Assembly: GCA_964445775.1 (NCBI GenBank) | Contig: CAYUMH010000005.1 | Location: 43,485 to 107,484 of the forward strand | Origin: Terrimonas sp964445775 | GTDB lineage: Bacteria > Bacteroidota > Bacteroidia > Chitinophagales > Chitinophagaceae | Direction of reading: 5' to 3' | DNA: 64,000 nucleotides | Part shown: in pieces, positions 27,286 to 35,037 of the stretch | Layout: each line of letters begins with the position of its first letter | How positions within the stretch are numbered: the first letter of the stretch is position 1 | Notes under the pieces: generated by a model | The model's database searches: none | What the model was told of the DNA's origin: nothing | What the model saw: only the letters and a program-made list of their open reading frames with translations | Position numbers and translations under genes: made by a program

Positions 27286-28311
27286 TTATCTCATTACAAA
27301 AGGATACCTGTCGTAATGTTTTAAGGCAATACCTGTGCCACGTACCACACTTTTCAGCGGATCATCGGCCACGTGTACCGGTAATTTAATTTTCTGGCTT
27401 AAACGTTTATCCAAACCACGTAACAAAGCACCGCCCCCAGTTAAGTATAAACCACGACGGTAAATATCACCGGCCAGTTCGGGAGGAGTTTGCTCCAGTG
27501 CTTTTAAAATAGCTTCTTCAATTTTAAAGATGCTTTTATCCAGCGCTTCGGCAATTTCCTGGTAGCTTACCATAATTTGTTTGGGAATGCCGGTTACCAG
27601 GTCACGACCGTTTACGGGTATATCATCAGGCGGATTGTCCAGGTCTTTCATGGCTGCGCCTACCTGTATTTTAATTTGCTCGGCTGTACGCTCACCGATC
27701 AGTAAGCTATGGTAACGGCGCAAAGCTTCCATAATATCGGCGGTAAACTCGTCACCCGCTACACGGATGCTCTGATCACATACAATACCGGCCAGGGCAA
27801 TAACCGTAATACCGGTTGTACCACCGCCAATATCAATGATCATATTACCTACCGGCTCTTCCACATCAATACCAATACCCAGGGCAGCGGCCATTGGTTC
27901 GTGGATCAGGTAAACCTCTTTGGCGCCTGCCTGTTCGGCACTGTCACGTACCGCACGTTTCTCCACCTCGGTAATAGACGATGGTATACAGATCATCATT
28001 CTCCAGCTTGGTGGGAAAAGTGGTTTTTTGGGATAAACCAGTTTGATCAGTTCACGGATCATCAGTTCGGCAGCGTTAAAGTCGGCAATTACACCATCTT
28101 TTAACGGTCTTACGGTACGGATGCTCTCGTGTGTTTTTTCGTGCATCATTAACGCCTTTTTACCAACAGCCAACACCTCTTTGGGGTTGTTACGGTTAAG
28201 GGCAACAATGCTCGGTTCATTTACTGCTACTTCGTCGTTATGTATGATAAGGGTATTTGCGGTACCCAGGTCCATTGCTATTTCTTGTGTAAACCAGTTA
28301 AAAAGTCCCAT
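27286..28311 (-). CDS. mreB: Rod shape-determining protein MreB (actin homologue)
   Basis: The 341-residue protein shows the actin-fold ATP-binding motifs: phosphate 1 (MDLGTANTLIIHNDEVAVNE at about 13-32), phosphate 2 (IDIGGGTTGITVIAL), and the adenosine-binding LTGGGALLRGLDKRL. Other MreB signatures are VAVGKKALMMHEKTHESI, RPLKDGVIADFNAAE and AVRDSAEQAGAKEVYLIHEPMA. Its filaments under the inner membrane guide cell-wall elongation, so the cell is expected to be rod-shaped at some stage. It is the first gene of the mreBCD operon on the minus strand. A near-match to the -7 consensus (CAACTTTG on the minus strand, 28337-28344) lies upstream of the ATG. Confidence 0.97.
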   Translation of the reverse strand: MGLFNWFTQEIAMDLGTANTLIIHNDEVAVNEPSIVALNRNNPKEVLAVGKKALMMHEKTHESIRTVRPLKDGVIADFNAAELMIRELIKLVYPKKPLFPPSWRMMICIPSSITEVEKRAVRDSAEQAGAKEVYLIHEPMAAALGIGIDVEEPVGNMIIDIGGGTTGITVIALAGIVCDQSIRVAGDEFTADIMEALRRYHSLLIGERTAEQIKIQVGAAMKDLDNPPDDIPVNGRDLVTGIPKQIMVSYQEIAEALDKSIFKIEEAILKALEQTPPELAGDIYRRGLYLTGGGALLRGLDKRLSQKIKLPVHVADDPLKSVVRGTGIALKHYDRYPFVMR

Positions 28312-28682
28312 GCTAAAAACGCTTGAATTAAGTGTGCAAAGTTGGAGGAAATAATTCGAATAAACAAAGCGAAAACCCTTGTAAATATTGATTTCTTTTA
28401 AACATTTGTTTTATCTGCCATCATCAATTTTCAGAAACCAAATTTACCATCGCGGCCTCATCGCAAGGTAAGATACTCAATTAAATCCATGCTTTGTGAA
28501 TAACTCTAGAACGAAGTTTTACCGAAATTATTTTTTTGGCACAATAATAGTATTTGTAACGGCAAATAACCTATTGAATAGACCAGAATCCGTTACACTT
28601 CTATATATATGGTTTCCTTAATCTATCAGCAAAAAGTAAGGGGATGACTATGTCATCCCCTCTTTGTATTGTCAGTGCTTTT
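28312..28682. other. Intergenic region between mreB and the tryptophan dioxygenase gene
   Basis: This AT-rich stretch carries the mreB promoter region near 28330-28350 and the terminator hairpin at 28636-28662. No ORF is supported and no RNA family was recognised. Confidence 0.6.
28636..28662 (-). terminator. Intrinsic terminator of the tryptophan dioxygenase gene
   Basis: GGGGATGAC (28640-28648) pairs exactly with GTCATCCCC (28652-28660) around a TAT loop. On the minus strand it is followed by TTACTTTTTG, and it lies about 22 bases past the stop codon at 28683. Confidence 0.85.
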
Positions 28683-29789
28683 TTATGCATGTACAAAACC
28701 CAGTTTTGCCTCAACCGATAAGGGCAAAGCCGGCAAACGCCGGCGCTCTATTAAAAAGCTGTTCAGCTGTGCTACTTCCCGGAAAATATAGTGTTTATCA
28801 GCAGCTCCCTTCAAGTAGTCTTTGCCTGTGCTGCCACCGGTGCCAATCCGTGTACCAATAATACGGTGCACCATGTTCATGTGCCGGTACCGCCAGGAAC
28901 TCAGCTGTACATCCATTTCCAGTAAGCCGGTAAGTAACTGGAAGGGTTGTTGTAATAAGGGATAACCCCGGTATAACATAATGAACAGGGCCGCCCTGGA
29001 AGCCTTTGCCGACAGGTGTTTTACCACTGTGCCCTGCTGAGTTGCAGCCGGGGCGCCGCCACCATAACCCATGGGACAGCCGCCTGCAGCACCCGTATTT
29101 ACATCGGCAGGGGCCGTGATTGTTTCCGTTTTGTCATCGTTAAAGAAAATACTGTCAAATAATTGCAGGTTGTTTTTCTCGGCTTCCGCCAGGCTGTTAT
29201 CGTAGGCTTTACGGTATTGCTGCCAGAACGATTCATCGCCAAAAGCAGTTTCATCATCAAAAAACGGCATCCTTTCCAGCCAGCTGTTCACCAGCTCAAA
29301 AAGCGATTGACTGTTTTCGGCATTTTTAATGATATTGATGTGATCGGGCCTTAACTGTGCCGTATAGTATTCCTTACCATGTCTTTCATCAAACTTCAGT
29401 CCCAGCTTGGCTTCCAGCTCCTTGAACTGCCAGCTTTGAAAGCCGGAGGCCGGGCGCAGCATGTCCCGGAAATCGAGAAAATCCATGGGGGTCATGGTTT
29501 CCATAATATCAAACTGGTGTACCAGCACCCGCATAATGGTGGCCATCCGGTTCAGACGGTGTACCGCAGTTTGTAATTCCGGCGAATTATCATTCAGCGC
29601 CGGCTGGTTCATGGTGGCAATAATGGAATCTAATTCGTAATGTATCTGCTTAAACCACAGCTCATAAGCCTGGTGGATAATAATGAACAGCATTTCATCG
29701 TGTGCCGGCATCTGCAGCTTATCGCTTTCGGTTTGCTGGGCCGATAGAATTTTTTCCAGTTGCAAATAATCATGATAGTTAACTGCCAT
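28683..29789 (-). CDS. kynA: Tryptophan 2,3-dioxygenase
   Basis: The 368-residue protein carries the family hallmarks HQAYELWFKQIHYELDSI near residues 33-50, RMATIMRVLVHQFDIMETMTP, and RYRHMNMVHRIIGTRIGTGG near the C-terminal part. The His in RYRHMNMVH aligns with the proximal haem ligand. The enzyme opens the indole ring of tryptophan with O2 to give N-formylkynurenine, the first step of the kynurenine pathway. It is longer than most bacterial versions (about 280 residues), mainly through a loop containing GAAGGCPMGYGGGAPAATQ. No other kynurenine-pathway gene lies beside it; it is a single-gene unit with its own terminator. Confidence 0.94.
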   Translation of the reverse strand: MAVNYHDYLQLEKILSAQQTESDKLQMPAHDEMLFIIIHQAYELWFKQIHYELDSIIATMNQPALNDNSPELQTAVHRLNRMATIMRVLVHQFDIMETMTPMDFLDFRDMLRPASGFQSWQFKELEAKLGLKFDERHGKEYYTAQLRPDHINIIKNAENSQSLFELVNSWLERMPFFDDETAFGDESFWQQYRKAYDNSLAEAEKNNLQLFDSIFFNDDKTETITAPADVNTGAAGGCPMGYGGGAPAATQQGTVVKHLSAKASRAALFIMLYRGYPLLQQPFQLLTGLLEMDVQLSSWRYRHMNMVHRIIGTRIGTGGSTGKDYLKGAADKHYIFREVAQLNSFLIERRRLPALPLSVEAKLGFVHA

Positions 29790-29849
29790 ATAGTGAAGTA
29801 TTTTTTAAGCTCAATTAGCGCCACAAGGTAAATTTATTTCCGGGAACGG

Positions 29850-29945
29850 GTTTGACAATTGAGAATGGACAGGTGACAATGGACAATTAGCGGGCGATAA
29901 GTAACAGGCAGTTTACAATTGACAATGGGAAAGGGGTAAAAAGAA
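29850..29945. repeat. Degenerate ACAATTGA/ACAATGG repeat cluster
   Basis: Variants of one word recur within about 90 bases: TTGACAATTGAGAATGGACA, GTGACAATGGACAATTAG and TTTACAATTGACAATGGG. The region between the divergent kynA and ffh starts contains no ORF. Such word-like intergenic repeats are common in Bacteroidota genomes; no function is known. Confidence 0.5.
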
Positions 29946-30018
29946 GTATTAACTATTCACTTTTCGCTAGTGGTAACCAGGCTTTTAGCTTTCTGCTTTA
30001 TAATTGGATTTTTACTGT

Positions 30019-30026
30019 TAATTTTG
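30019..30026 (+). promoter_or_regulatory. Bacteroidota -7 element of ffh
   Basis: TAATTTTG matches TAnnTTTG exactly and lies 17 bases before the ffh ATG. A good -33 TTTG at the usual 19-base spacing was not found. Confidence 0.5.
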
Positions 30027-30043
30027 CCGGTTTAAGCGTAGTT

Positions 30044-31366
30044 ATGTTTCAAAATTTATCAGAAAAACTGGAGTCGGCCTTTAAGGGCCTGAAAGGTCAA
30101 AGCCGTATTACGGAGTTAAATATTGCGTCTACTGTAAAAGAGATACGCCGTGCATTAATTGATGCCGACGTGAACTACAAAATAGCCAAAGAGTTTACCG
30201 ATAAGATCAAAGACAAAGCCGTAGGCGAGAAAGTGATCAATGCCATCAGCCCCGGCCAGTTAATGACCAAAATTGTTAAGGACGAACTGACCGACCTGAT
30301 GGGCGGACAGGAAGCCGTTTTTAACGCCAAAGGCAATCCTGCCGTTATTTTAATTGCCGGCTTACAGGGTAGCGGTAAAACCACGTTCAGTGGTAAACTG
30401 GCTAATTTTTTAAAAAGCAAAAAAGGATTGTCGCCCTTACTGGTAGCCGCCGATATTTACCGCCCTGCGGCCATGGAACAGTTGCGTGTGCTGGGCGAGC
30501 AGATAGGCGTGGATGTACATATTGAACTGGAAAATAAAGATGCCGTAAGTATTGCCCAGAATGCGGTGAAAGAAGCCCGCAGCAAAAACAAGAACGTCGT
30601 TATTATAGATACTGCCGGCCGCTTGGCCATTGATGAGCAGATGATGGCCGAAGTTGCCAATGTACGTGCCGCTGTAAACCCGCAGGAGATTTTATTTGTA
30701 GTGGATAGTATGACCGGCCAGGACGCCGTAAATACTGCCAAGGCATTTAATGACCGTCTTGATTTTACGGGAGTGGTATTGACGAAACTGGATGGTGATA
30801 CCCGTGGTGGTGCGGCCTTATCTATTAAATACACGGTTAACAAACCCATTAAGTTTGTGAGCAGTGGCGAAAAGATGGATACCCTGGATGTGTTTTATCC
30901 CGAAAGGATGGCACAACGTATCCTGGGTATGGGTGATATTACCACCCTGGTAGAAAGAGCCCAGGCCCAGTTTGACGAAGTGGAAGCAAAAAAGCTGGAA
31001 GGTAAAATACGTAAGAACAAATTTGACTTTGCCGACTTTAAAGCCCAGCTGGAGCAGCTAAAGAAAATGGGTAATATGAAGGACCTGCTGGGTATGATCC
31101 CCGGCCTGGGCAACAAGTTAAAAGATATAGAGATTAACGACGATGCCTTTAAAGGCATTGAAGCCATGATCAACTCCATGACGCCTGCCGAACGTGCCGA
31201 TCCGGACCTGATTGATACCAGCCGTAAAAAGCGTATTGCCAAAGGGGCGGGTAAGGATATCAGCGAGGTAAACAACTTCATGAAACAGTTTGACCAGATG
31301 CGTGATATGATGAAAAACATGAACAAAATGGGCATGTTCGGAAAAATGATGGGCATGAAGCGTTAA
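30044..31366 (+). CDS. ffh: Signal recognition particle protein Ffh (SRP54)
   Basis: The 440-residue protein has the N-domain (1-90), a GTPase G-domain with G1 GLQGSGKTT (106-114), G3 DTAGR (189-193) and G4 TKLD (247-250), and a methionine-rich M-domain at the end (MKQFDQMRDMMKNMNKMGMF). It binds signal sequences of nascent membrane proteins with 4.5S RNA and, through FtsY, delivers ribosomes to the Sec translocon. Length and domain order are normal for the family. It is followed by its own terminator and then rpsP, a common neighbour of ffh in bacteria. No 4.5S RNA gene was recognised in the window. Confidence 0.97.
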   Translation: MFQNLSEKLESAFKGLKGQSRITELNIASTVKEIRRALIDADVNYKIAKEFTDKIKDKAVGEKVINAISPGQLMTKIVKDELTDLMGGQEAVFNAKGNPAVILIAGLQGSGKTTFSGKLANFLKSKKGLSPLLVAADIYRPAAMEQLRVLGEQIGVDVHIELENKDAVSIAQNAVKEARSKNKNVVIIDTAGRLAIDEQMMAEVANVRAAVNPQEILFVVDSMTGQDAVNTAKAFNDRLDFTGVVLTKLDGDTRGGAALSIKYTVNKPIKFVSSGEKMDTLDVFYPERMAQRILGMGDITTLVERAQAQFDEVEAKKLEGKIRKNKFDFADFKAQLEQLKKMGNMKDLLGMIPGLGNKLKDIEINDDAFKGIEAMINSMTPAERADPDLIDTSRKKRIAKGAGKDISEVNNFMKQFDQMRDMMKNMNKMGMFGKMMGMKR

Positions 31367-31390
31367 AATATTAACTAAACAGCATTTATA

Positions 31391-31424
31391 AAGGGGTTTT
31401 AATCAAAAGATTAGCCCCTTTTTT
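31391..31424 (+). terminator. Intrinsic terminator of ffh
   Basis: AAGGGGTTTTAATC (31391-31404) pairs with GATTAGCCCCTT (31409-31420) around AAAA, with a T-tract following. It lies 25 bases past the ffh stop codon. Confidence 0.8.
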
Positions 31425-31465
31425 GTGGATAAGCATAAAGAAATTGTAAATCAGCCTCAGTTCAT

Positions 31466-31496
31466 TTTGTAAGTTTACCTGCAATGCTTAATTTTG
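31466..31496 (+). promoter_or_regulatory. Bacteroidota promoter of rpsP (TTTG-N19-TAnnTTTG)
   Basis: TTTG (31466-31469) and TAATTTTG (31489-31496) are separated by 19 bases, matching the sigma-ABfr consensus in both boxes and spacing. The transcript would have a 5' UTR of about 50 bases before the ATG at 31555. Confidence 0.8.
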
Positions 31497-31554
31497 TCGT
31501 CCGGTATCAACCGGAACTAACAATTATTGTTTAACGCTGTTAAATTTCTATTTA

Positions 31555-32004
31555 ATGTCAGCAAAAATCAGACTGCAACGCCACGGGTCTAAAAAAAGAC
31601 CTTTCTACTTCATCGTAGTAGCCGATGCACGTGCACCACGTGACGGAAAATTCATTCAGAAATTAGGTACTTACAACCCTTTAACTGTACCGGCAACTAT
31701 CCAGTTGGACCGTCAGAAAGCTTTAGAGTGGTTACATAACGGTGCTCAACCCACCGATACTGTACGCCGTATCTTAAGCTTCAAAGGAGTATTATACCTG
31801 AAACACCTGCTTCGCGGTGTGGGCTTAGGCCTTTTTGATGATGCAACTGCCATGGAAAAGTTCACAAAATGGACTGCAGAGCACGAAGCTCAAATTAAAA
31901 AACGCCAGGAAGATGCTGCCCGTAACAGAAGAAACCGCAGGCCAGCACCAGGTCGCAGACCTGTTGAAAGAAGAGCGGAAACTGAAGGCGGAAGCGAGGC
32001 TTAA
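31555..32004 (+). CDS. rpsP: 30S ribosomal protein S16
   Basis: The 149-residue protein begins with the conserved S16 core (MSAKIRLQRHGSKKRPFYFI, VVADARAPRDGKFIQKLGTYNP). A C-terminal extension of about 60 residues, rich in Lys, Arg and Glu (KKRQEDAARNRRNRRPAPGR), is typical of Bacteroidota S16 and absent from the short E. coli form. S16 is needed for assembly of the small ribosomal subunit. rimM and trmD, which often follow rpsP in other bacteria, are not present; the gene is monocistronic here with its own promoter and terminator. Confidence 0.97.
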   Translation: MSAKIRLQRHGSKKRPFYFIVVADARAPRDGKFIQKLGTYNPLTVPATIQLDRQKALEWLHNGAQPTDTVRRILSFKGVLYLKHLLRGVGLGLFDDATAMEKFTKWTAEHEAQIKKRQEDAARNRRNRRPAPGRRPVERRAETEGGSEA

Positions 32005-32035
32005 TTTATATTCCTCAAATCCTGAAAGTTTGTTG

Positions 32036-32065
32036 AAGGCGGTATCTTAGGATGCCGCCTTTTTT
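32036..32065 (+). terminator. Intrinsic terminator of rpsP
   Basis: AAGGCGGTATC pairs with GGATGCCGCCTT (one G-U pair) and is followed by TTTTT, 31 bases after the rpsP stop codon. Confidence 0.8.
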
Positions 32066-32146
32066 GTATGTCCGGGTCAGGCAAAAAAATAACTGCAGCG
32101 GCACAGGCCACTGCAGTTAAACGGGTGTTCTTCCATATATACTTAA

Positions 32147-33157
32147 CTAACCCAATAATCCTTTTTCAGCAAGGTATTCGGCTATCTGTACCGCATTGGT
32201 AGCAGCGCCTTTGCGCAGGTTGTCCGATACAATCCACATGTTCAGTGTGTTGGGCTGGGTTTCATCGCGGCGTAAACGTCCTACAAAAACCTCGTCACGC
32301 TCATGCGCATCTTTGGGCATAGGGTATAATGCATTGGCCGTATCATCTACCAGTACCACACCGGGTGCATTGGCCAGCAGATCTCTAACTTCCTGCAGGT
32401 CAAAATCAGATGAGAACTCTATGTTCACGCTTTCGCTGTGACCACCCACTACCGGTATACGCACCGTGGTTGCCGTAACACGTATACTGTCGTCACGCAT
32501 GATCTTTTTAGTTTCGTTCACCATTTTCATCTCTTCCTTGGTGTACCCGTTATCTAAAAAAACATCTATCTGCGGAATAACATTCAGGTCAATAGGATAT
32601 TTATAGGCCATCGGGTAATCGGTTGTTTCTCCTTTTACCGCCTTGGCCCTTTCACCGTTTAACTGGTCAACCGCTTTTACACCGGTTCCGGTAACACTTT
32701 GGTAAGTTGATACCACCACTCTTTTAACACCGTATTTCTGGTGCAAAGGATTTAACGCCACCACCATTTGAATGGTGGAGCAATTGGGGTTGGCAATAAT
32801 TTTATCGTTGCGTGTAAGCAGGTCGGCATTAATTTCGGGTACAATTAAAGGCTTATCCTTATCCATACGCCAGGCCGATGAATTGTCTACTACTGTAATA
32901 CCGGCTTCGGCAAATTTAGGCGCCCATTCCAGTGATGTATTTCCCCCCGCAGAAAAAATGGCTATTTGCGGCTTTGCAGCAATAGCATCATCCATGCTCA
33001 CCACCTTAAATTTATTGCCCTTAAAAACAATTTCCTTACCAACTGATCTTTCAGAGGCAACCGGTAATAATTCCGTTACCGGGAAATTTCTTTCGGCTAA
33101 AACTTGTAACATTTTGGTACCCACCAGGCCGGTAGCACCTACTACAGCAACTTTCAT
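32147..33157 (-). CDS. asd: Aspartate-semialdehyde dehydrogenase
   Basis: The 336-residue protein has an NADP-binding start (MKVAVVGATGLVGTKMLQVL), the catalytic Cys126 in NPNCSTIQM, and the second family signature VGGHSESVNIEF. It reduces aspartyl phosphate to aspartate semialdehyde, the branch-point precursor of lysine, methionine, threonine and isoleucine, and of diaminopimelate for the cell wall. It is a single-gene unit. Its upstream region (33158-33384) carries a promoter, a short leader ORF rich in Met, Ile, Thr and Lys codons, and a terminator hairpin, which together indicate control by translational attenuation. No lysine riboswitch structure was recognised. Confidence 0.96.
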   Translation of the reverse strand: MKVAVVGATGLVGTKMLQVLAERNFPVTELLPVASERSVGKEIVFKGNKFKVVSMDDAIAAKPQIAIFSAGGNTSLEWAPKFAEAGITVVDNSSAWRMDKDKPLIVPEINADLLTRNDKIIANPNCSTIQMVVALNPLHQKYGVKRVVVSTYQSVTGTGVKAVDQLNGERAKAVKGETTDYPMAYKYPIDLNVIPQIDVFLDNGYTKEEMKMVNETKKIMRDDSIRVTATTVRIPVVGGHSESVNIEFSSDFDLQEVRDLLANAPGVVLVDDTANALYPMPKDAHERDEVFVGRLRRDETQPNTLNMWIVSDNLRKGAATNAVQIAEYLAEKGLLG

Positions 33158-33231
33158 TTTCTTTGTTTCCCCCCAAGGTCTCTTTAAAAGAGTTTTTTAT
33201 GATTAAATAAATTTTTCATGATACAAAAAAA

Positions 33232-33255
33232 CAGGCCCTCCGATGGGAGGGCCTG
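33232..33255 (-). terminator. Attenuator (terminator hairpin) in the asd leader
   Basis: On the minus strand CAGGCCCTCC (33255-33246) pairs exactly with GGAGGGCCTG (33241-33232) around CATC, followed by seven T residues. It stands 74 bases before the asd ATG and 44 bases after the leader peptide stop. GATGGAGGG at 33301-33293, overlapping that stop codon, is complementary to CCCTCCCATC in the first arm and loop, apart from one bulged C, so it can act as an antiterminator. Confidence 0.8.
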
Positions 33256-33299
33256 CCAGTTTATTTATGTTGTTACCACATAACGGTGCAAACCCTCCA

Positions 33300-33347
33300 T
33301 CAGGAACGTTTCTTAATTCGTTTTGTAGTATGCATCATTGTAATCAT
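33300..33347 (-). CDS. asd leader peptide, MITMMHTTKRIKKRS
   Basis: This 15-codon ORF reads MITMMHTTKRIKKRS and stops with TGA. Eleven residues are Met (3), Ile (2), Thr (3) or Lys (3), the amino acids made from aspartate semialdehyde. It begins about 6 bases after the promoter -7 box, so the first ATG may be nearly leaderless; the next two ATGs (33338 and 33335) give MMHTTKRIKKRS or MHTTKRIKKRS and still contain the Thr, Ile and Lys codons. Its stop codon overlaps the antiterminator segment. This layout matches classic amino-acid attenuation: a stalled ribosome leaves the antiterminator free, while a finished one covers it. Translation is inferred from layout only. Confidence 0.65.
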   Translation of the reverse strand: MITMMHTTKRIKKRS

Positions 33348-33353
33348 GTGGCG

Positions 33354-33384
33354 CAAATATATAACCGCAACAGTAGCACGCAAA
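33354..33384 (-). promoter_or_regulatory. Bacteroidota promoter of the asd leader (TTTG-N19-TAnnTTTG)
   Basis: On the minus strand TTTG (33384-33381) and TATATTTG (33361-33354) are 19 bases apart, the same spacing as the rpsP promoter. The predicted start of transcription is within a few bases of the leader ATG at 33347. Confidence 0.8.
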
Positions 33385-33429
33385 ATTTATTTAAACATTT
33401 ATTTCAGGGGCTAACAACTGTATGTGTGA

Positions 33430-34983
33430 TTATTTTTCTTTTAACGTAATCTCAATTACCCCGTTTTTAGCTGCTGAGCCATATTTACCGGTACCGCTTG
33501 CATCTTTCATTATTGTAACGGTTTTAATGGTATCGGGATCTAATTGCAAGCGCTCTTCCTCTGTTACAACCTTACCGTCTATTACCCACAATGCTTTGGT
33601 TTCATTATCTACCCCTTGTATGTTTACCGTTTTACCCTTACCTCTTAATACAATCCCGGCGGTTTTACCAGCAGTTTCGGTGACTTCGGTACGCTCGGCT
33701 GTTCCCCTGAGTTCAAGTTTTACTTTTTCTTTATTCTCCACAATATAATCACCGGCCTTTCCTGCCTTTGTAGTAACGATGATAACCCCATGTTCCGCTT
33801 TCTCTCCATATAAACTTGTAGCAGAAGCATCTTTTAATACATTGATCGTTTCAATTGTATTGGGGTTAAGGGTCTGGAATTCATCCTGGCTGACAATACT
33901 ACCATTTAGCACAAGCAAAGGCGGGTTGCCCGGTACATCTTTCACACCATAAATAGTTACAGTCTTCGGTTTTTCCCTAATATCACCGGCATCTTTTGTT
34001 TGTTTACTGGCCTCTCCTTTACCGGTAATATGAATAGTCGCTTTTTCCGGAACGGTATCCTTAGCCACAGGTATAGTACTCATAATTACAACAGGTGCAG
34101 TATGTTCTTTCACCGTTTCGTTATGTATGGTCCTGAACGATAAAAGCAATACGGCAATGATCGGCAGCATCAGGATAAACTTCAGTAAATGTCTTTTTCC
34201 GGTTTCATTTGTATTCATCATGGCAATACGTTTTTTAAGTGCTGAAATATTAAAGTTGTTGGCAATAGCAAAATTCCTGTTCCCCATTACTTTTAATAAC
34301 AGGAACTGATAACCTTCCCTGTCCACACCTTGTTGTATCACTTTATCATCTGCAATAAACTCCAGGTTCTGTTTAATGGCGCTCCGCAACATCCAGGCAA
34401 AGGGGTTATACCAGTTCAGTATACAGAGTATTTCACACCAGATCACATCCAGCGTATGTTTCTGTTTAATATGCACAAACTCATGTTTAATGATCTGTTC
34501 CAGGTCTTCGCCCTGGTGCTGGTTAATATTGAGATACATATTTTTCCCGAAGGAGAAGGGAGCAATATTTTCCTGTACCTGGAAGATGGTGGCCGTTTCA
34601 TCGGCCGATATCACCGTGGCATTCTTCTTTAAAAACCGTAGCGATAACCAGGTAAATAATAATTTGATCAGCAATACCACTGCACCCAATACGATAATGC
34701 CCAGCATATAGGCAATTACTAGTTCATTACTGTTCAGCTTTTGTACCGCATTACTGTTGGTCAGGGCCGGTATCCATTGTATAAAAACAATCTGGTCAAC
34801 CTCCTTATGCTGCCATAAAGCGGAAATGCTGGCAAAGGGTATTAAAAATGAAATAAAACTATACCCCAGTAAATACCACCGGTTAATATTATAAAAAGTA
34901 AGCCTGCTTAAAACCAGTTTATAAAAAACAAATACCACCGCTAAGGATACTGATAACTGTAACAGGTATTGGGCTATGCTCAT
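33430..34983 (-). CDS. BlaR1-type M56 metallopeptidase with two TonB-plug-like C-terminal repeats
   Basis: The 517-residue protein has N-terminal membrane helices (about 5-25, 36-55, 88-113), then a cytoplasmic M56 peptidase domain with HEFVH (167-171) and Glu208 in NLEFIADDKVI as the third zinc ligand. A further membrane helix follows at 267-285. The extracytoplasmic tail lacks a recognisable penicillin-binding domain. Instead it has two TonB-plug-like repeats: LVLNGSIVSQDEF...ETINVLKDASATSLYGEKAEHGV (about 356-405) and WVIDGKVVTEEER...KTVTIMKDASGTGKYGSAAKNGV (about 466-514). On sensing an unknown signal it would cleave or trigger cleavage of BlaI. It starts 54 bases after blaI. Confidence 0.85.
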   Translation of the reverse strand: MSIAQYLLQLSVSLAVVFVFYKLVLSRLTFYNINRWYLLGYSFISFLIPFASISALWQHKEVDQIVFIQWIPALTNSNAVQKLNSNELVIAYMLGIIVLGAVVLLIKLLFTWLSLRFLKKNATVISADETATIFQVQENIAPFSFGKNMYLNINQHQGEDLEQIIKHEFVHIKQKHTLDVIWCEILCILNWYNPFAWMLRSAIKQNLEFIADDKVIQQGVDREGYQFLLLKVMGNRNFAIANNFNISALKKRIAMMNTNETGKRHLLKFILMLPIIAVLLLSFRTIHNETVKEHTAPVVIMSTIPVAKDTVPEKATIHITGKGEASKQTKDAGDIREKPKTVTIYGVKDVPGNPPLLVLNGSIVSQDEFQTLNPNTIETINVLKDASATSLYGEKAEHGVIIVTTKAGKAGDYIVENKEKVKLELRGTAERTEVTETAGKTAGIVLRGKGKTVNIQGVDNETKALWVIDGKVVTEEERLQLDPDTIKTVTIMKDASGTGKYGSAAKNGVIEITLKEK

Positions 34984-35037
34984 GGTTGTAATATTTATAT
35001 ACTATACGGTATTGCACCAGTAAGGCAATACATGTAT

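Noticed and set aside
28530..28560. Sigma-54 promoter-like TTGGCAC
   Set aside because: TTTGGCAC at about 28533 has no matching TTGC at the required spacing, and sigma-54 regulation is not supported by any nearby activator gene.
33158..33429. Lysine riboswitch upstream of asd
   Set aside because: The leader is too short and lacks the lysine aptamer core; the leader-peptide and terminator arrangement explains the region better.
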